Source: Rubrivivax sp. (GTDB lineage: Bacteria; Pseudomonadota; Gammaproteobacteria; Burkholderiales; Burkholderiaceae_C). Taken from it: a stretch of 53,241 nt of DNA. Below, in pieces: positions 10,621 to 19,877 of the stretch. The stretch is from contig JADMJD010000088.1 of the NCBI GenBank assembly GCA_018780805.1, positions 1-53,241 on the forward strand. The letters are read 5' to 3'. Each line of letters starts with the position of its first letter. Positions within the stretch are counted from its first letter, which is position 1. A model generated the notes under the pieces. It saw only the letters and a program-made list of their open reading frames with translations, was not told the origin of the DNA and searched no databases. The position numbers were made by a program, and so were the translations under genes.

Positions 10621-10628
10621 ACAGCTGC

Positions 10629-12641
10629 TCAGCGCAGGTGCTTGGCCAGGAACTTCTCGACCCGGGTCCAGAAGTCGACCCGGTTCTCCACCAGCAGGAA
10701 ACCGTGGCCCTCGAGTTCGTACTCGATCCACTCCACCTCCACCTTGCCAGCCTTGCGCAGCGCATCGCGCATCTGCGTGCCGTGCGGCAGCGGCACGCGG
10801 AAATCCTGACCGCCGTAAGCCATCAGCACCGGCTTGGTGATCTCGGCCGCACGCTTGAGCGGCGAGGCCTTGCGCAGCATGTCCACTTCCGTTTTCGGGT
10901 CCCCCACCAGGCGTGGCATGCCCTTGCGTTGCCACAGGCTGCCGGCAAAGTCGCTCCAGCCGATGTCGTACATCAGCTCGATGTCGGTCACGCCGACGAT
11001 GTTGATGCCGGCGCGGTAGAGGTCGGGCTCTTTCACCAGGCCCATCATCGTGGCGTAGCCGCCGTAGCTGCCACCGGCAATGGCCATGCGCTTGGGGTCG
11101 GCCAGGCCTTGCGCCACGGCCCAGCGGGTGGCGTCGGTGACGTCGTCCTGCATGGTGCCGCCCCACTGCTTGAAGCTGCTGCGGTACCAGGCGTCGCCAA
11201 AGCCGCGGCTGCCGCGGAACTCCGGCTCCACGACCAGGTAACCCCGCGAGGCCAGGAACTGCGCATCAGCTTCCCAACCCCAGGACTGGCCGCGCACCCA
11301 GGGCCCGCCGTGCACCATCACCACGGTCGGGAACGGCCCCTTGCCCTTGGGTTTGGTGATGTAGACCGGGATCTGCTGGCCGTCGCGCGACGGGATGCGC
11401 TGGAAATCCTGCGTGGCCATCATCGCCGCGTCGATGCGCCCGCGCGAAGGCCCGATCAGCGTGAGCGCGGCGCGGCCTTCGGCGGCCTTGTTGAACAGGA
11501 AGTACACCGGCGGCTGGCGGTCCGACCAGGCCGTGACCACAAAGCGCTGCTGGCTGCCACAGGCGTCGCAGCTGAAGACGTTGGCGGTGTTCGGCAGCAA
11601 CTCGTCGATGCGCTTTTGCACCTCGCGCAGCGCCGGGTCGAACCAGGCACTGCCCGCGGCGTCGCTGACGAAACGCACCCCGACGAGCTTGCCGTTGCTG
11701 CGGTCGAAGACCAGGCCGCCGTCGAAATCGAAACCGTCCAGCCCCACCAGCGGCTGGGCCGCCAGTTGGCGGGTGCGCGGATCGTAGGTGTAGAGCGCTG
11801 TGGTGCGGGCCGCGTCGTTGCGCAGCGCCTGCACCAGCAGCTGGCCATCACCGGTCACAGCCAGCGGTGACAGGTCGTCGGGTTTGTCGTCCGCGGTGTT
11901 GTAGCGGGCGAGTTCCGTCCAGGGCTCGCGGGCGTCGGCACGCCACAGCACGCGGGCATCCCCTTCATCGTCTTGGGTGCGCACCGCCAGCGGTTCGTTG
12001 GCCGGGTTCAGCGCCCAGGCCCTGGCATTGCGGGGTTCGTCGCTGACCAGTTCCTTGATGGCGCGGGTGCGGGTGTTCAGGCGCAACATTGAGCGGCTGC
12101 CGAAGTCCAGCGCACGGTCGGTGAAGTTGATGCGCTCGACGATCACGTCGTCGGAGCCGTCGCGCAGCACGCGCACCAGCCGGTGATTCCAGCGCAGCGG
12201 ACGGATCGCGATGTGGCCACCCGACTCTTCCGTCCTCCCGCGGCCGACGATGTAGGTGAAGTTGTTGCCGTCGGTGTCCACGGCGTACAGCCCGCCCAGG
12301 AACTGCTCACCCAGAGGCGACTGGAAATCGATGGCGGTGAAGGCCACACGTTTGTCATTGACCCACCAGACATCGCGGATGTCGGCGTCGGAGAACTGGG
12401 CCAGGCCGATGCGGCGGTTGGGCGTGGCGGTGTCGGCCAGCGCCAGGATCTTGCGGCCACCAGGGCCGGGCACCACCATCGCGATGCGTTGGCCATCGGG
12501 CGACAGCGTGGGGTTGCTCAGGGTGGGCCACTCGAAAAAGGCCTTGGCCGGGATCTCGGCCGGCGCGCTGCCTTGGGCGGCCACGGTCGACACCAGACCG
12601 ATGGACGCCAGGGCGAGCCAGAAGAAACGGGGCATGTTCAT
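10629..12641 (-). CDS. Secreted S9-family prolyl oligopeptidase-like peptidase
   Basis: 670-residue serine peptidase with an N-terminal signal peptide (FFWLALASIGLVSTVAAQGSA). Residues 30-400 form the propeller-like N-terminal domain. The C-terminal alpha/beta hydrolase domain has VVMVHGGPW, the nucleophile motif GGSYGGYA with Ser525, the acid in YGGQDFRVP and the His in ELEGHGF. This matches dipeptidyl-aminopeptidase/acylaminoacyl-peptidase relatives that trim short peptides, probably in the periplasm or outside the cell. The ATG at 12641 begins the signal peptide; a second ATG two codons later is equally possible. It diverges from the methyltransferase at 12749. Confidence 0.9.
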   Translation of the reverse strand: MNMPRFFWLALASIGLVSTVAAQGSAPAEIPAKAFFEWPTLSNPTLSPDGQRIAMVVPGPGGRKILALADTATPNRRIGLAQFSDADIRDVWWVNDKRVAFTAIDFQSPLGEQFLGGLYAVDTDGNNFTYIVGRGRTEESGGHIAIRPLRWNHRLVRVLRDGSDDVIVERINFTDRALDFGSRSMLRLNTRTRAIKELVSDEPRNARAWALNPANEPLAVRTQDDEGDARVLWRADAREPWTELARYNTADDKPDDLSPLAVTGDGQLLVQALRNDAARTTALYTYDPRTRQLAAQPLVGLDGFDFDGGLVFDRSNGKLVGVRFVSDAAGSAWFDPALREVQKRIDELLPNTANVFSCDACGSQQRFVVTAWSDRQPPVYFLFNKAAEGRAALTLIGPSRGRIDAAMMATQDFQRIPSRDGQQIPVYITKPKGKGPFPTVVMVHGGPWVRGQSWGWEADAQFLASRGYLVVEPEFRGSRGFGDAWYRSSFKQWGGTMQDDVTDATRWAVAQGLADPKRMAIAGGSYGGYATMMGLVKEPDLYRAGINIVGVTDIELMYDIGWSDFAGSLWQRKGMPRLVGDPKTEVDMLRKASPLKRAAEITKPVLMAYGGQDFRVPLPHGTQMRDALRKAGKVEVEWIEYELEGHGFLLVENRVDFWTRVEKFLAKHLR

Positions 12642-12748
12642 GCGTGCAACTGCTTGGAAACAACGGAGGCCAGGAGTGTAGGTGCGCCGTCGGCCGCGGC
12701 GGGCATGGCGCGGGCGAACGGCCGCTTTTCAGCGGCTATCCTGCTGCC

Positions 12749-13774
12749 ATGACGCATGAACCGACGGAAGAGCAGGAAGATCGGCGCCGCCAGCGCCAGG
12801 CGGTGTGGGCCCGCCACTGGGCCAGTGGTGCCGTGCACTCCTGTGCCGGCAGCTACGACGACACCTATGGCGGCGCCATCGCCAGCTTCTGGCGCGGCGT
12901 GGCGGCGGCCTGGGCCCCGGGGGGGCGGGTGCTGGACATCGCCACCGGCAGCGGTGCCCTGCCCCGCCTGCTGCATGGCCTGTCGCACGGGATGTTGCAC
13001 GGCCTGGCCGCGGACCTGGCACTGCAACTGGACGCCGTGGATCTAGCACCCGTGCAGCCGGCCTGGTGGCAGGCACTGCCTGCCGCTGACCAGACCCGGC
13101 TGCGTTTCCACGGCGGCGTGGCCGCCGAAGCACTGCCATTCGCCGATGGCCAGTTCGACGCCGTCGTCAGCCAGTACGGGCTGGAATACGCCGACCTGCC
13201 ACGTGCCGTGGCCGAGCTCTTGCGCGTGCGTGCACCGCGAGGGCAGGTGGCGTTGGTGCTGCACCACGCCGCCTCACGCCCGGTGACCCTGGCGGCGGTG
13301 GAGATGGCCCACATCGGTTGGCTGCGCAGTGCCGAAGGCCTGCTGCCCACAGCGCGGGCGATGCTGGCGCCGATGGCGCAGGCGGCCACGCCCGCAGGCC
13401 GCGCCAGCCTGGCCGCGAACGTGAACGCCATCGCGCGGCGCAAGCGCTTCAACGCAGCGCAAGAGGCCTTGTTGGGCCGGTTGTCTGTGCCCGACGGGGC
13501 CGATGTGCTGCAGGAGGCGCGCGCCGCCGTGCACCAGCTTTTTGCGCAGGCACAGCAACAAGGCGGAGCCGCCGCCGAGGCCGCCTGGTCGGCCCTGGAC
13601 GCGGCACTGGCCGACGCCCACTGGCGGCTCGATGAACTGCGGCGCTGCGCGCTGGCGCCGGCCGCAGCGCAACACCTGTGCGACCTGTTGCGACCCGCAC
13701 TCCCGCACATCGGCTTGACGGTGCTGCAGGAGGGCCCGCACAACATGGGCTGGGCCTTGACCGCACGGCCATGA
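12749..13774 (+). CDS. Class I SAM-dependent methyltransferase
   Basis: 341-residue protein with a Rossmann methyltransferase core. Motif I is GRVLDIATGSGALPRLL at about residues 58-74. Then come an acidic LDAVDLAPVQ at the second strand, FADGQFDAVVSQYGLEYADLPRAVAELLRV (motif II-III) and RGQVALVLHH. The C-terminal 150 residues are Ala-rich and helical with no recognised fold. The substrate is unknown. The frame is open upstream of the ATG at 12749, but that upstream stretch overlaps the divergent peptidase promoter. The stop lies next to the terminator of the TonB receptor. Confidence 0.8.
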   Translation: MTHEPTEEQEDRRRQRQAVWARHWASGAVHSCAGSYDDTYGGAIASFWRGVAAAWAPGGRVLDIATGSGALPRLLHGLSHGMLHGLAADLALQLDAVDLAPVQPAWWQALPAADQTRLRFHGGVAAEALPFADGQFDAVVSQYGLEYADLPRAVAELLRVRAPRGQVALVLHHAASRPVTLAAVEMAHIGWLRSAEGLLPTARAMLAPMAQAATPAGRASLAANVNAIARRKRFNAAQEALLGRLSVPDGADVLQEARAAVHQLFAQAQQQGGAAAEAAWSALDAALADAHWRLDELRRCALAPAAAQHLCDLLRPALPHIGLTVLQEGPHNMGWALTARP

Positions 13775-13796
13775 AAAAGGGGCCCCGAAGGGCCCC
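13774..13796 (-). terminator. Rho-independent terminator with UUCG loop for the TonB receptor gene
   Basis: Read on the minus strand, GGGGCCC, TTCG, GGGCCCC is followed by TTTTT: a perfect seven-pair G/C stem with a UUCG tetraloop and a U tract. It lies about 42 bases after the receptor stop and directly beside the convergent methyltransferase stop. Confidence 0.9.
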
Positions 13797-13838
13797 CGTG
13801 ATCGTTGAAGAGGCGCCGGTTGGCGCCCCCCTGCAAGA

Positions 13839-16340
13839 TCAGAACTTCTGCGTGAAGCGCACGTACGGCGTGACGCCGTACGAGTCGTACAGGTAGAAGT
13901 TGAAGTTGCGGCCGTCGTAGCTGACCAGCTGCGGCATCTTGTCGCCCACGTTCAACACGCCCAGGACCAGGGTGCCGCCCTTGAGCGGCGTGTCCCACGA
14001 TGCCTGGATGTCGTTGGTGATGTAGCTGCCGACGTTGCGCGTGGCGCTGTCCGACTGCTTGCCGATGTAGTTCAGGTTCCAGTTCACTTCGAACGGACCC
14101 ATCGCCCAGGTGTGACCCAGGACCGCACGGGCCTTCGGCGAACCGACCTGGCCGATGATGTCCGAGCCGTCCACGCTGTACTTCAGCACTTGCGAGTAGG
14201 CATAGTTCTGGCTGAACTTGCCCAGGCCGCCGAGGTTGAAGCGGGTAGCGATGTTCAGGTCGATACCGTTGGTCTTCAGCGTGCCTTCGTTGGCGTAGCC
14301 GGCGTCGATGCGGGTGATGATGCCCAGTGCATCGCGCGTCACACCCAGACCAGCCGGGATCGGACGCGGGTCGAGACCGGCGCTGCGGTCGACCAGGTCT
14401 TGCGCGCTGATGTAGGAGATCGTGTCATCGATGTCGATGCTCCAGTAGTCAGCACGAACGCTGAGCCACGGGGTCGGATCGAACACCACGCCGAACGAGA
14501 ACTGCTTGGACTTCTCCGAGCTCAGGGCCGGGTTGGACTGAACAAAGGTGTTGACCTGGCAGCTGTCATCCGCATCGCCGTTCAGAGCCAGGCAAGAGAC
14601 CGTGTCGAACACCGATTCGGCGGAGAACGAGGTCTTCTGGGTCAGCACCGGCAGGCTGGGCGCCCGGAAACCGGTACCCACCGAGCCACGCAGCTTCAGG
14701 TTGGGCAGGGCCTTCCACTGGAAGGAGGCCTTCGGCGAAAAATCGCTGCCGTAGTCGGAGTACTTCTCGTAACGACCGGCCAGCGTGACCTCGAAGGTCT
14801 TGCTGAACGGCATCACCAGCTCGGACAGCAGCGACGAGACGCGGCGGTCACCACCGGCGGAGTTGCCCGCCGAGCCCAGGATCTGACCGGCTTCCGACAG
14901 CGAGTCGTACAGGTCCTGGTAGGTTTCCTTGCGCCATTCAGCACCGACCAACAACTGCGCCGTGCCACCACCCAGCTTGAACAGTTCGGTGGTCGCGGAT
15001 GCGTAGACTTCCTTCTGGTCCCAGATGCCGTCGCGGCCGATTTGCGCCGTGAAGCCCTGCAGCACCGAGGCCGGGTTGGCGCTCGGGTTGTAGATGTCGT
15101 AGTCGCCGGAGTTGATCGCCGATTCGGCGGCCGACGCCATGATGTAACCACGGCCGGTTTCGATCGACTTCGACTTGGTGAAGGCCACACCGAAATCGAG
15201 GTCGATGTTGGCGACACGGCCCTGGGCGCCCAGCAGCGCGCTGGCGACGGTGTTGTCCACGTAGCTGTCGCGGTTGCCGGCGGCAGCGAAGCGGTGCCAC
15301 AGGTAGACGGTCTGCTCGTTGGCGGTACCCGTGGTCGGGTTGTTCGGGCTGCCGGCTTCGATGAACACGTTGCCCGGGACAGGCGCGTAGCGGCCGAAGC
15401 TGCTCAGCTTGCTGTACGAGGCGTTGGAGTACAGGGACCAGTCGTCGCCGATCTTGTACTCGCCGCGCAGGAACACGGCCTGGTTGTTGGTGGAGGCTTC
15501 GTCGGCCGCAACGGCGTTGAAGTTGTAGCGGCAACGGCCCGAGTACTCGGAGAAGTTGGGGTCGTTACAGGCACCAGGGATCGGCAGGATCGCGCCGGTC
15601 GGCACGGTGTTGCCGTCGGCATCCACCGTGGTCAGCTGGTAGTTGTTGCCGTAGCTCGAACCACCCAGCGACTGGCCCCAGGGGCGCTGGCGGGTGTAGA
15701 CCATGCCACGTGCGGTGTGGCTGAAGCCACCCAGCATGCGGCCCTTGTCGGACACCAGGCCGAAGATGGCGCTGACTTCTTCCTTCGAGCCACCCTTGCT
15801 GTCCGGGTCGGCTTTGCCGATGGAGACCAGGGCACCCTGGAAATCCTTGCGGGTGATGAAGTTGACCACACCGCCGATGGCGTCGGAGCCGTACACGGCC
15901 GAAGCGCCGTCGGTCAGGATCTCGACGCGCTCGATGGCGGCCATCGGGATCGAGTTCAGGTCAACCGAGTCGCCGACGTTCGGCGCTTTGGGCAGGCGGC
16001 GGCCGTCGATCAGCACCAGGGTGCGCGACGAACCCAGACCACGCAGGTCAACGCCGGCGAAAGACTGGGCCGAAGAACCCGACTGGGGACGGAAGTTGCC
16101 GGCGCTGGCGAACGGGATCGTGCGCATGAACTCGGCCACGGTCGTGCTGCCGCTGGCCTCGAGTTCTTCACGGGTGATGGTGGTGATGGGCAGAGCGCCT
16201 TCGGCGTCGACGCGCTTGATGCGCGAACCCGTCACCTCGATGCGCTGGGTTTCCTGGGCCAGCACCGGCATGGACGTCGCCATGACAGCACCACCCAGGG
16301 CCAGCAGCACTCCTGCAGAGACTTTCGTCCTCTTGAACAT
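13839..16340 (-). CDS. TonB-dependent outer-membrane receptor
   Basis: 833-residue outer-membrane receptor. The signal peptide is MFKRTKVSAGVLLALGGAVMA ending at VLAQ. It is followed by a TonB-box-like ETQRIEVTGSRIKR. The plug domain shows TITREELEASGSTTVAEFMRTIPFAS, DLRGLGSSRTLVLIDGRRLP and AIERVEILTDGASAVYGSDAIGGVVNFITRK. The long beta-barrel follows and ends in an aromatic-terminal strand (PYVRFTQKF). The ATG at 16340 is chosen for AGGAG eight bases upstream and the signal peptide. The plug type is the large Caulobacter/Xanthomonas-like class, whose substrates range from peptides and sugars to siderophores; none is indicated here. ExbB/ExbD at 6006-7075 could energise it. Confidence 0.93.
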   Translation of the reverse strand: MFKRTKVSAGVLLALGGAVMATSMPVLAQETQRIEVTGSRIKRVDAEGALPITTITREELEASGSTTVAEFMRTIPFASAGNFRPQSGSSAQSFAGVDLRGLGSSRTLVLIDGRRLPKAPNVGDSVDLNSIPMAAIERVEILTDGASAVYGSDAIGGVVNFITRKDFQGALVSIGKADPDSKGGSKEEVSAIFGLVSDKGRMLGGFSHTARGMVYTRQRPWGQSLGGSSYGNNYQLTTVDADGNTVPTGAILPIPGACNDPNFSEYSGRCRYNFNAVAADEASTNNQAVFLRGEYKIGDDWSLYSNASYSKLSSFGRYAPVPGNVFIEAGSPNNPTTGTANEQTVYLWHRFAAAGNRDSYVDNTVASALLGAQGRVANIDLDFGVAFTKSKSIETGRGYIMASAAESAINSGDYDIYNPSANPASVLQGFTAQIGRDGIWDQKEVYASATTELFKLGGGTAQLLVGAEWRKETYQDLYDSLSEAGQILGSAGNSAGGDRRVSSLLSELVMPFSKTFEVTLAGRYEKYSDYGSDFSPKASFQWKALPNLKLRGSVGTGFRAPSLPVLTQKTSFSAESVFDTVSCLALNGDADDSCQVNTFVQSNPALSSEKSKQFSFGVVFDPTPWLSVRADYWSIDIDDTISYISAQDLVDRSAGLDPRPIPAGLGVTRDALGIITRIDAGYANEGTLKTNGIDLNIATRFNLGGLGKFSQNYAYSQVLKYSVDGSDIIGQVGSPKARAVLGHTWAMGPFEVNWNLNYIGKQSDSATRNVGSYITNDIQASWDTPLKGGTLVLGVLNVGDKMPQLVSYDGRNFNFYLYDSYGVTPYVRFTQKF

Positions 16341-16666
16341 GTACCGCACTCCTGATGGAAGGTTGATCGATAGACCCTGTTCCGGGAGCAAGCCGCGTGC
16401 CGGCTTTGTAAACCGGATGTGACCCGTCGCCCGAAACATGTAGTCGGATTGTCACGGGAACGGGAAAACGGCCTCCCCTCGGGAAATCCATGACCGTGCG
16501 GTGACTGCACCCGTCAGGTGCGCAGTTCCGGCACAGCACATGGACCGAAGCCCTTGATTTCAAAGGCCTAACCCGCGGGCAAACGATCTTCTCGAACCCC
16601 TGCGGGCATGGAGTGTAGGGACAAGACCCTAGCTCACCCGGGTGTGAGCGTTGGAAGCATGCAACA
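16341..16666 (-). other. Long 5' region of the TonB receptor, 326 bases without a gene
   Basis: No open frame with coding character was found on either strand. It holds an 18-base inverted repeat (GCTCAC, six bases, GTGAGC at 16632-16649) close to the ABC ATPase stop. It also holds a five-pair repeat GCACC-N5-GGTGC near 16508-16522. No convincing sigma-70 promoter is visible. It must contain the receptor promoter, because the upstream gene ends at 16667. Confidence 0.5.
16632..16649 (-). repeat. Inverted repeat GCTCAC-N6-GTGAGC after the ABC operon
   Basis: A perfect six-base inverted repeat with a CCGGGT spacer begins 18 bases beyond the stop of the fused ATPase. No U tract follows in the operon direction, so it is either a weak terminator or an operator for the receptor gene. 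Confidence 0.4.
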
Positions 16667-18487
16667 TCACCCTGTAACAGGGGGACATGCCCGTGGCACC
16701 GAAGCCAGCAGCTCGCGGGTGTAGGCGTGGGCCGGCTGTGCCAGCACCGGGGTGCAGGGGCCTTGCTCGACGATGCGCCCGCCGTGCATCACGGCCACCT
16801 CGTCGGCGGCGTAGGCCACAACGCCGATGTTGTGCGTGATGAAGAGGTAGGACAGGCCCAGCTCGCGCTGCAATTCGCGCATCAGGTTCAGGATCTGGGC
16901 CTGCACCGACACGTCGAGGGCCGAGGTGGGCTCGTCGCACACCACCAGTGCCGGCTGCACGGCCAGTGCGCGCGCAATGGCAATGCGCTGGCGCTGACCG
17001 CCGGAAAACTCGTGCGGGAACCGCAGCAGCGCCTCGCGCCGCAGGCCCACACGTTCGGCCATGCTCTCGATGCGCGCGCGGCGTGCGTCAGCATCCAGCT
17101 CGGGGCACAGCGCAACCAGGCCTTCTTCCAGCACCTCGGCCACGCGCAGGCGCGGGTTGAGCGACGCAAACGGGTCCTGGAACACGATCTGCACCCGGCG
17201 CCGCGCCTGCCGCAGCGCTTCACCCTGCAGTGTGAACAGGTCCTGCCCGTCCAGCAGCGCCTGGCCGCCCAGCGTGGCCCGGCCGCGCAGCAACTGCACG
17301 ATGGCCTTGCCGGTGGTGGTCTTGCCGCAGCCCGATTCACCCACCAGGGCCAGGGTGCGGCCGGCGTGCAGCTCGAAGCTCACGCCCTGCACCGCGTCAA
17401 ACCGGCCGGTCACGCGCTGCAACAGGCCGCTGCGGACCGGGAAACTCACCGTGAGGTCGCGCACCGACAGCAGCACGGCGCCGGCCGCGGTGGGCTCGGT
17501 GGTGCTGGCGGTGGGCGCCGCCGCGGCCACCGGATCGCCGGCCCGCCAGCAGCGCACCCAATGCAGCGGCGACGCGGCCTCCAGCTGGGGCACGCTGCTG
17601 GTGCACGCCGGCACCACGCGGTCGCAGCGTGGTGCATAGCGGCAACCCTCGAAGCGCAACGACAGCGGCGGCACCGAACCCGGGATGGCGGCCAGCGGCC
17701 GGCCGCGCCGCTCGGCATCGGGCAAGGCGCGCAACAGGGCTTGTGCATAGGGGTGCTGTGGCCGCGCAAAGAAGGCATCGGCCGCCGCCATTTCGACAAT
17801 CTGGCCCGCATACATCAGCGCCACGCGGTGCGCCATGCCGGCCACCACGGCGAGATCGTGCGTGATCAGCAGCAGGCCCAGGCCGCGTTCGCGCTGCAGG
17901 TCGCGCAGCAGGTCCAGGATCTGGGCCTGGATGGTGACGTCCAGCGCCGTGGTCGGTTCGTCGGCGACCACGAAGTCCGGCTCGGCGCTGAGCGTCATCG
18001 CGATCATCACACGCTGTTTCTGGCCGCCGCTCATGCGGAAGGGGTAGTCGTCGATGCGGCGCTCGGGCTGCGGGATGCCGACCCGGCGCAGCCAGTCGAT
18101 GGCCTTGGCACGCGCTGCCTCGCCCCGCAGGGGTGTGTGGCTCTCGATGGCCTCGATGAGCTGTTCGCCCACCTTCAGCACCGGGTTCAGGCTGGTGCCC
18201 GGCTCCTGGAAGATCATGCCGATGCGGCCGCCGCGCACACGCCGCATGCCACTTTCACTCAGGGCCAGCAGGTCTTCTCCGTCCAGCAGGATGCGCCCGC
18301 CCGTGATGCGGCCCACCTCGGGCAGCAGCCGGTTCAGCGCCAGCGCCGTCATGCTCTTGCCACAGCCCGATTCACCCACCAGCGCAAAGGTCTCGCCGCG
18401 CTGGATGCTCAGGCTCAGGCCGTCGATGGCACGCAGCAGCGCCGGCTCGGCGTCCAGTTCCACGTGCAGATCGTCGATTTGCAACAT
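16667..18487 (-). CDS. yejF: Fused double-domain ABC ATPase for oligopeptide import (YejF-like)
   Basis: 606-residue cytoplasmic ATPase holding two complete Opp/Dpp-type nucleotide-binding domains in one chain. The first has Walker A VGESGCGKSMTAL near residues 38-50, the LSGG-like MSGGQKQRVMIAM and VVADEPTTALDVT. Both halves end with the oligopeptide-specific C-terminal tail; the first contains CRYAPRCDRVVPAC. The second domain has VGESGCGKTTTGK, FSGGQRQRIAIARAL and VCDEPTSALDVS. Such fusions are typical of YejF. It follows the second permease by three bases and closes the operon. Confidence 0.92.
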   Translation of the reverse strand: MLQIDDLHVELDAEPALLRAIDGLSLSIQRGETFALVGESGCGKSMTALALNRLLPEVGRITGGRILLDGEDLLALSESGMRRVRGGRIGMIFQEPGTSLNPVLKVGEQLIEAIESHTPLRGEAARAKAIDWLRRVGIPQPERRIDDYPFRMSGGQKQRVMIAMTLSAEPDFVVADEPTTALDVTIQAQILDLLRDLQRERGLGLLLITHDLAVVAGMAHRVALMYAGQIVEMAAADAFFARPQHPYAQALLRALPDAERRGRPLAAIPGSVPPLSLRFEGCRYAPRCDRVVPACTSSVPQLEAASPLHWVRCWRAGDPVAAAAPTASTTEPTAAGAVLLSVRDLTVSFPVRSGLLQRVTGRFDAVQGVSFELHAGRTLALVGESGCGKTTTGKAIVQLLRGRATLGGQALLDGQDLFTLQGEALRQARRRVQIVFQDPFASLNPRLRVAEVLEEGLVALCPELDADARRARIESMAERVGLRREALLRFPHEFSGGQRQRIAIARALAVQPALVVCDEPTSALDVSVQAQILNLMRELQRELGLSYLFITHNIGVVAYAADEVAVMHGGRIVEQGPCTPVLAQPAHAYTRELLASVPRACPPVTG

Positions 18488-18490
18488 GGC

Positions 18491-19870
18491 TCAGGCCTTC
18501 GCGGGCAAGGGGCGCGGGCGAAAGGCACGCGCACGGGGGTCGAAGGCATCCTGCACACCGTCGGCAAACAGGTTGGCCGCGAGCACCAGCGTGACCATGA
18601 AGCCAAAGGCCGCGGCAAAGGACCACCAGACGACCGGGTCGCGGCTCATCTCGCTGCGGGCCAGGTTGATCATGCCGCCGAAGCTGCTCATCGACGGGTC
18701 CACACCCACCCCCACGTAGCTGAGCACGGCTTCGTAGAGGATCAGCGCGCAGAAATCCAGCACGGTGGTGATCAGCATCAGGTGCACGACATTGGGGAAG
18801 ATGTGCCGCGCCATGATGCGCCAGGGGCCCACACCAAAGGCCTCGGCGGCCTGCACGTAATCCAGTTCGCGCAGCTTCAGGGTCTCGGCGCGCAGCAGCC
18901 GGCACAGTCCGGCCCAACCGGTGAGGCCGAGGATGGTGCAGAGCATGAACAGGCGCAGGTCGGAGCGTTCTGCCGCGGTCTCGAAGAGCTCGGGGTTCTT
19001 GTCCAGGAAGACCTGCATCATCAGCACGCAGGCGGCGATCAGCAGCACATTGGGGATCGAAGACAGCAGCGTGTAGAGGTACTGGATCAGCTCGTCCACC
19101 CAACCCTTGAAGTACCCGGCCGCGATGCCCAGGCCCACCGCCAGCGGCAAGGTGGCCAGTGTGGACAGGCTGCCGATCACAAACGCCGTGCGCACACTCT
19201 TCAGCGCCTGCACCAGCACGTCATTGCCGGTGCGGTCGGTGCCGAAGACGTGGTAACCCTGGGCCAGCGACACCACGGCGCCACCCGTCAGCGCCATCAC
19301 GCCGAAGACCGCGGCCGCGGTGCGCCAGGGCAAACCGCTGCGGCCCAGCAGCAGGGCCAGCAAGCCGGCCCCAGCAGCGGCCACGACCGCGCCAGCGGCC
19401 AGGCCCCAAGCGGTGCGGCGAACCAGATCGCCGGCCCAGGCCTGGGCCGGATCACGCAGGTGTGCGCCACCGTAGAGCAGCCGCGGATAACCGCGTTGCA
19501 GCACGCCATTCACCTCCACCGCATCCTGCGCAAAGGCCTGGTAGGCCAGCGGTGCGGAGTAGCTGGTTTCGCGCACGCCGCCCACACCGGCCAGCATCGC
19601 ATCCAGCACCGAGTGGGTGCGCGCGTCGTAGACCACCTGCGCGCCGGGCAACCGCGGGCGGTAGTGCAGGCTGTCCAGCACCGCGACCGAAAAACCCGCC
19701 AGCAGCACGACGCTCGCACCCATGGCCGCCGGGCTGGCAAACACCCGCCGCCAGGTGGCGCGGCGCGACACATCGCGCCGCACGTGCCAGACGTACACCA
19801 CGCCCAGCAGCAGCAGGCCCAGGATCACGGCATCGGTCCAGAGCAGGACGAACTTGGGGGTCATCATCAC
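18491..19870 (-). CDS. yejE: Oligopeptide ABC permease, YejE/DppC-like, with N-terminal extension
   Basis: 459-residue inner-membrane permease. Two hydrophobic segments at residues 8-28 and 47-65 precede a roughly 100-residue stretch and three further helices. The binding-protein-dependent permease core then contains LSSIPNVLLIAACVLMM and the EAA-like loop AEAFGVGPWRIMARHIFPNVVHLML. The core suits the OppC/DppC/YejE half. The protein is about 110 residues longer than the E. coli family member, and the extra part is N-terminal. MMMTPKF offers three adjacent Met starts. The gene lies seven bases after the first permease. Confidence 0.88.
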   Translation of the reverse strand: MMMTPKFVLLWTDAVILGLLLLGVVYVWHVRRDVSRRATWRRVFASPAAMGASVVLLAGFSVAVLDSLHYRPRLPGAQVVYDARTHSVLDAMLAGVGGVRETSYSAPLAYQAFAQDAVEVNGVLQRGYPRLLYGGAHLRDPAQAWAGDLVRRTAWGLAAGAVVAAAGAGLLALLLGRSGLPWRTAAAVFGVMALTGGAVVSLAQGYHVFGTDRTGNDVLVQALKSVRTAFVIGSLSTLATLPLAVGLGIAAGYFKGWVDELIQYLYTLLSSIPNVLLIAACVLMMQVFLDKNPELFETAAERSDLRLFMLCTILGLTGWAGLCRLLRAETLKLRELDYVQAAEAFGVGPWRIMARHIFPNVVHLMLITTVLDFCALILYEAVLSYVGVGVDPSMSSFGGMINLARSEMSRDPVVWWSFAAAFGFMVTLVLAANLFADGVQDAFDPRARAFRPRPLPAKA

Positions 19871-19877
19871 TGCGACC

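Noticed and set aside
12644..12748. N-terminal extension of the methyltransferase
   Set aside because: The stretch overlaps the divergent S9 peptidase start region and shows no conserved features. ATG 12749 is a sufficient start.
16632..16649. GCTCAC-N6-GTGAGC as a proven terminator of the ABC operon
   Set aside because: No U tract follows in the operon direction, and an operator for the receptor gene is equally likely, so it is listed only as a repeat.
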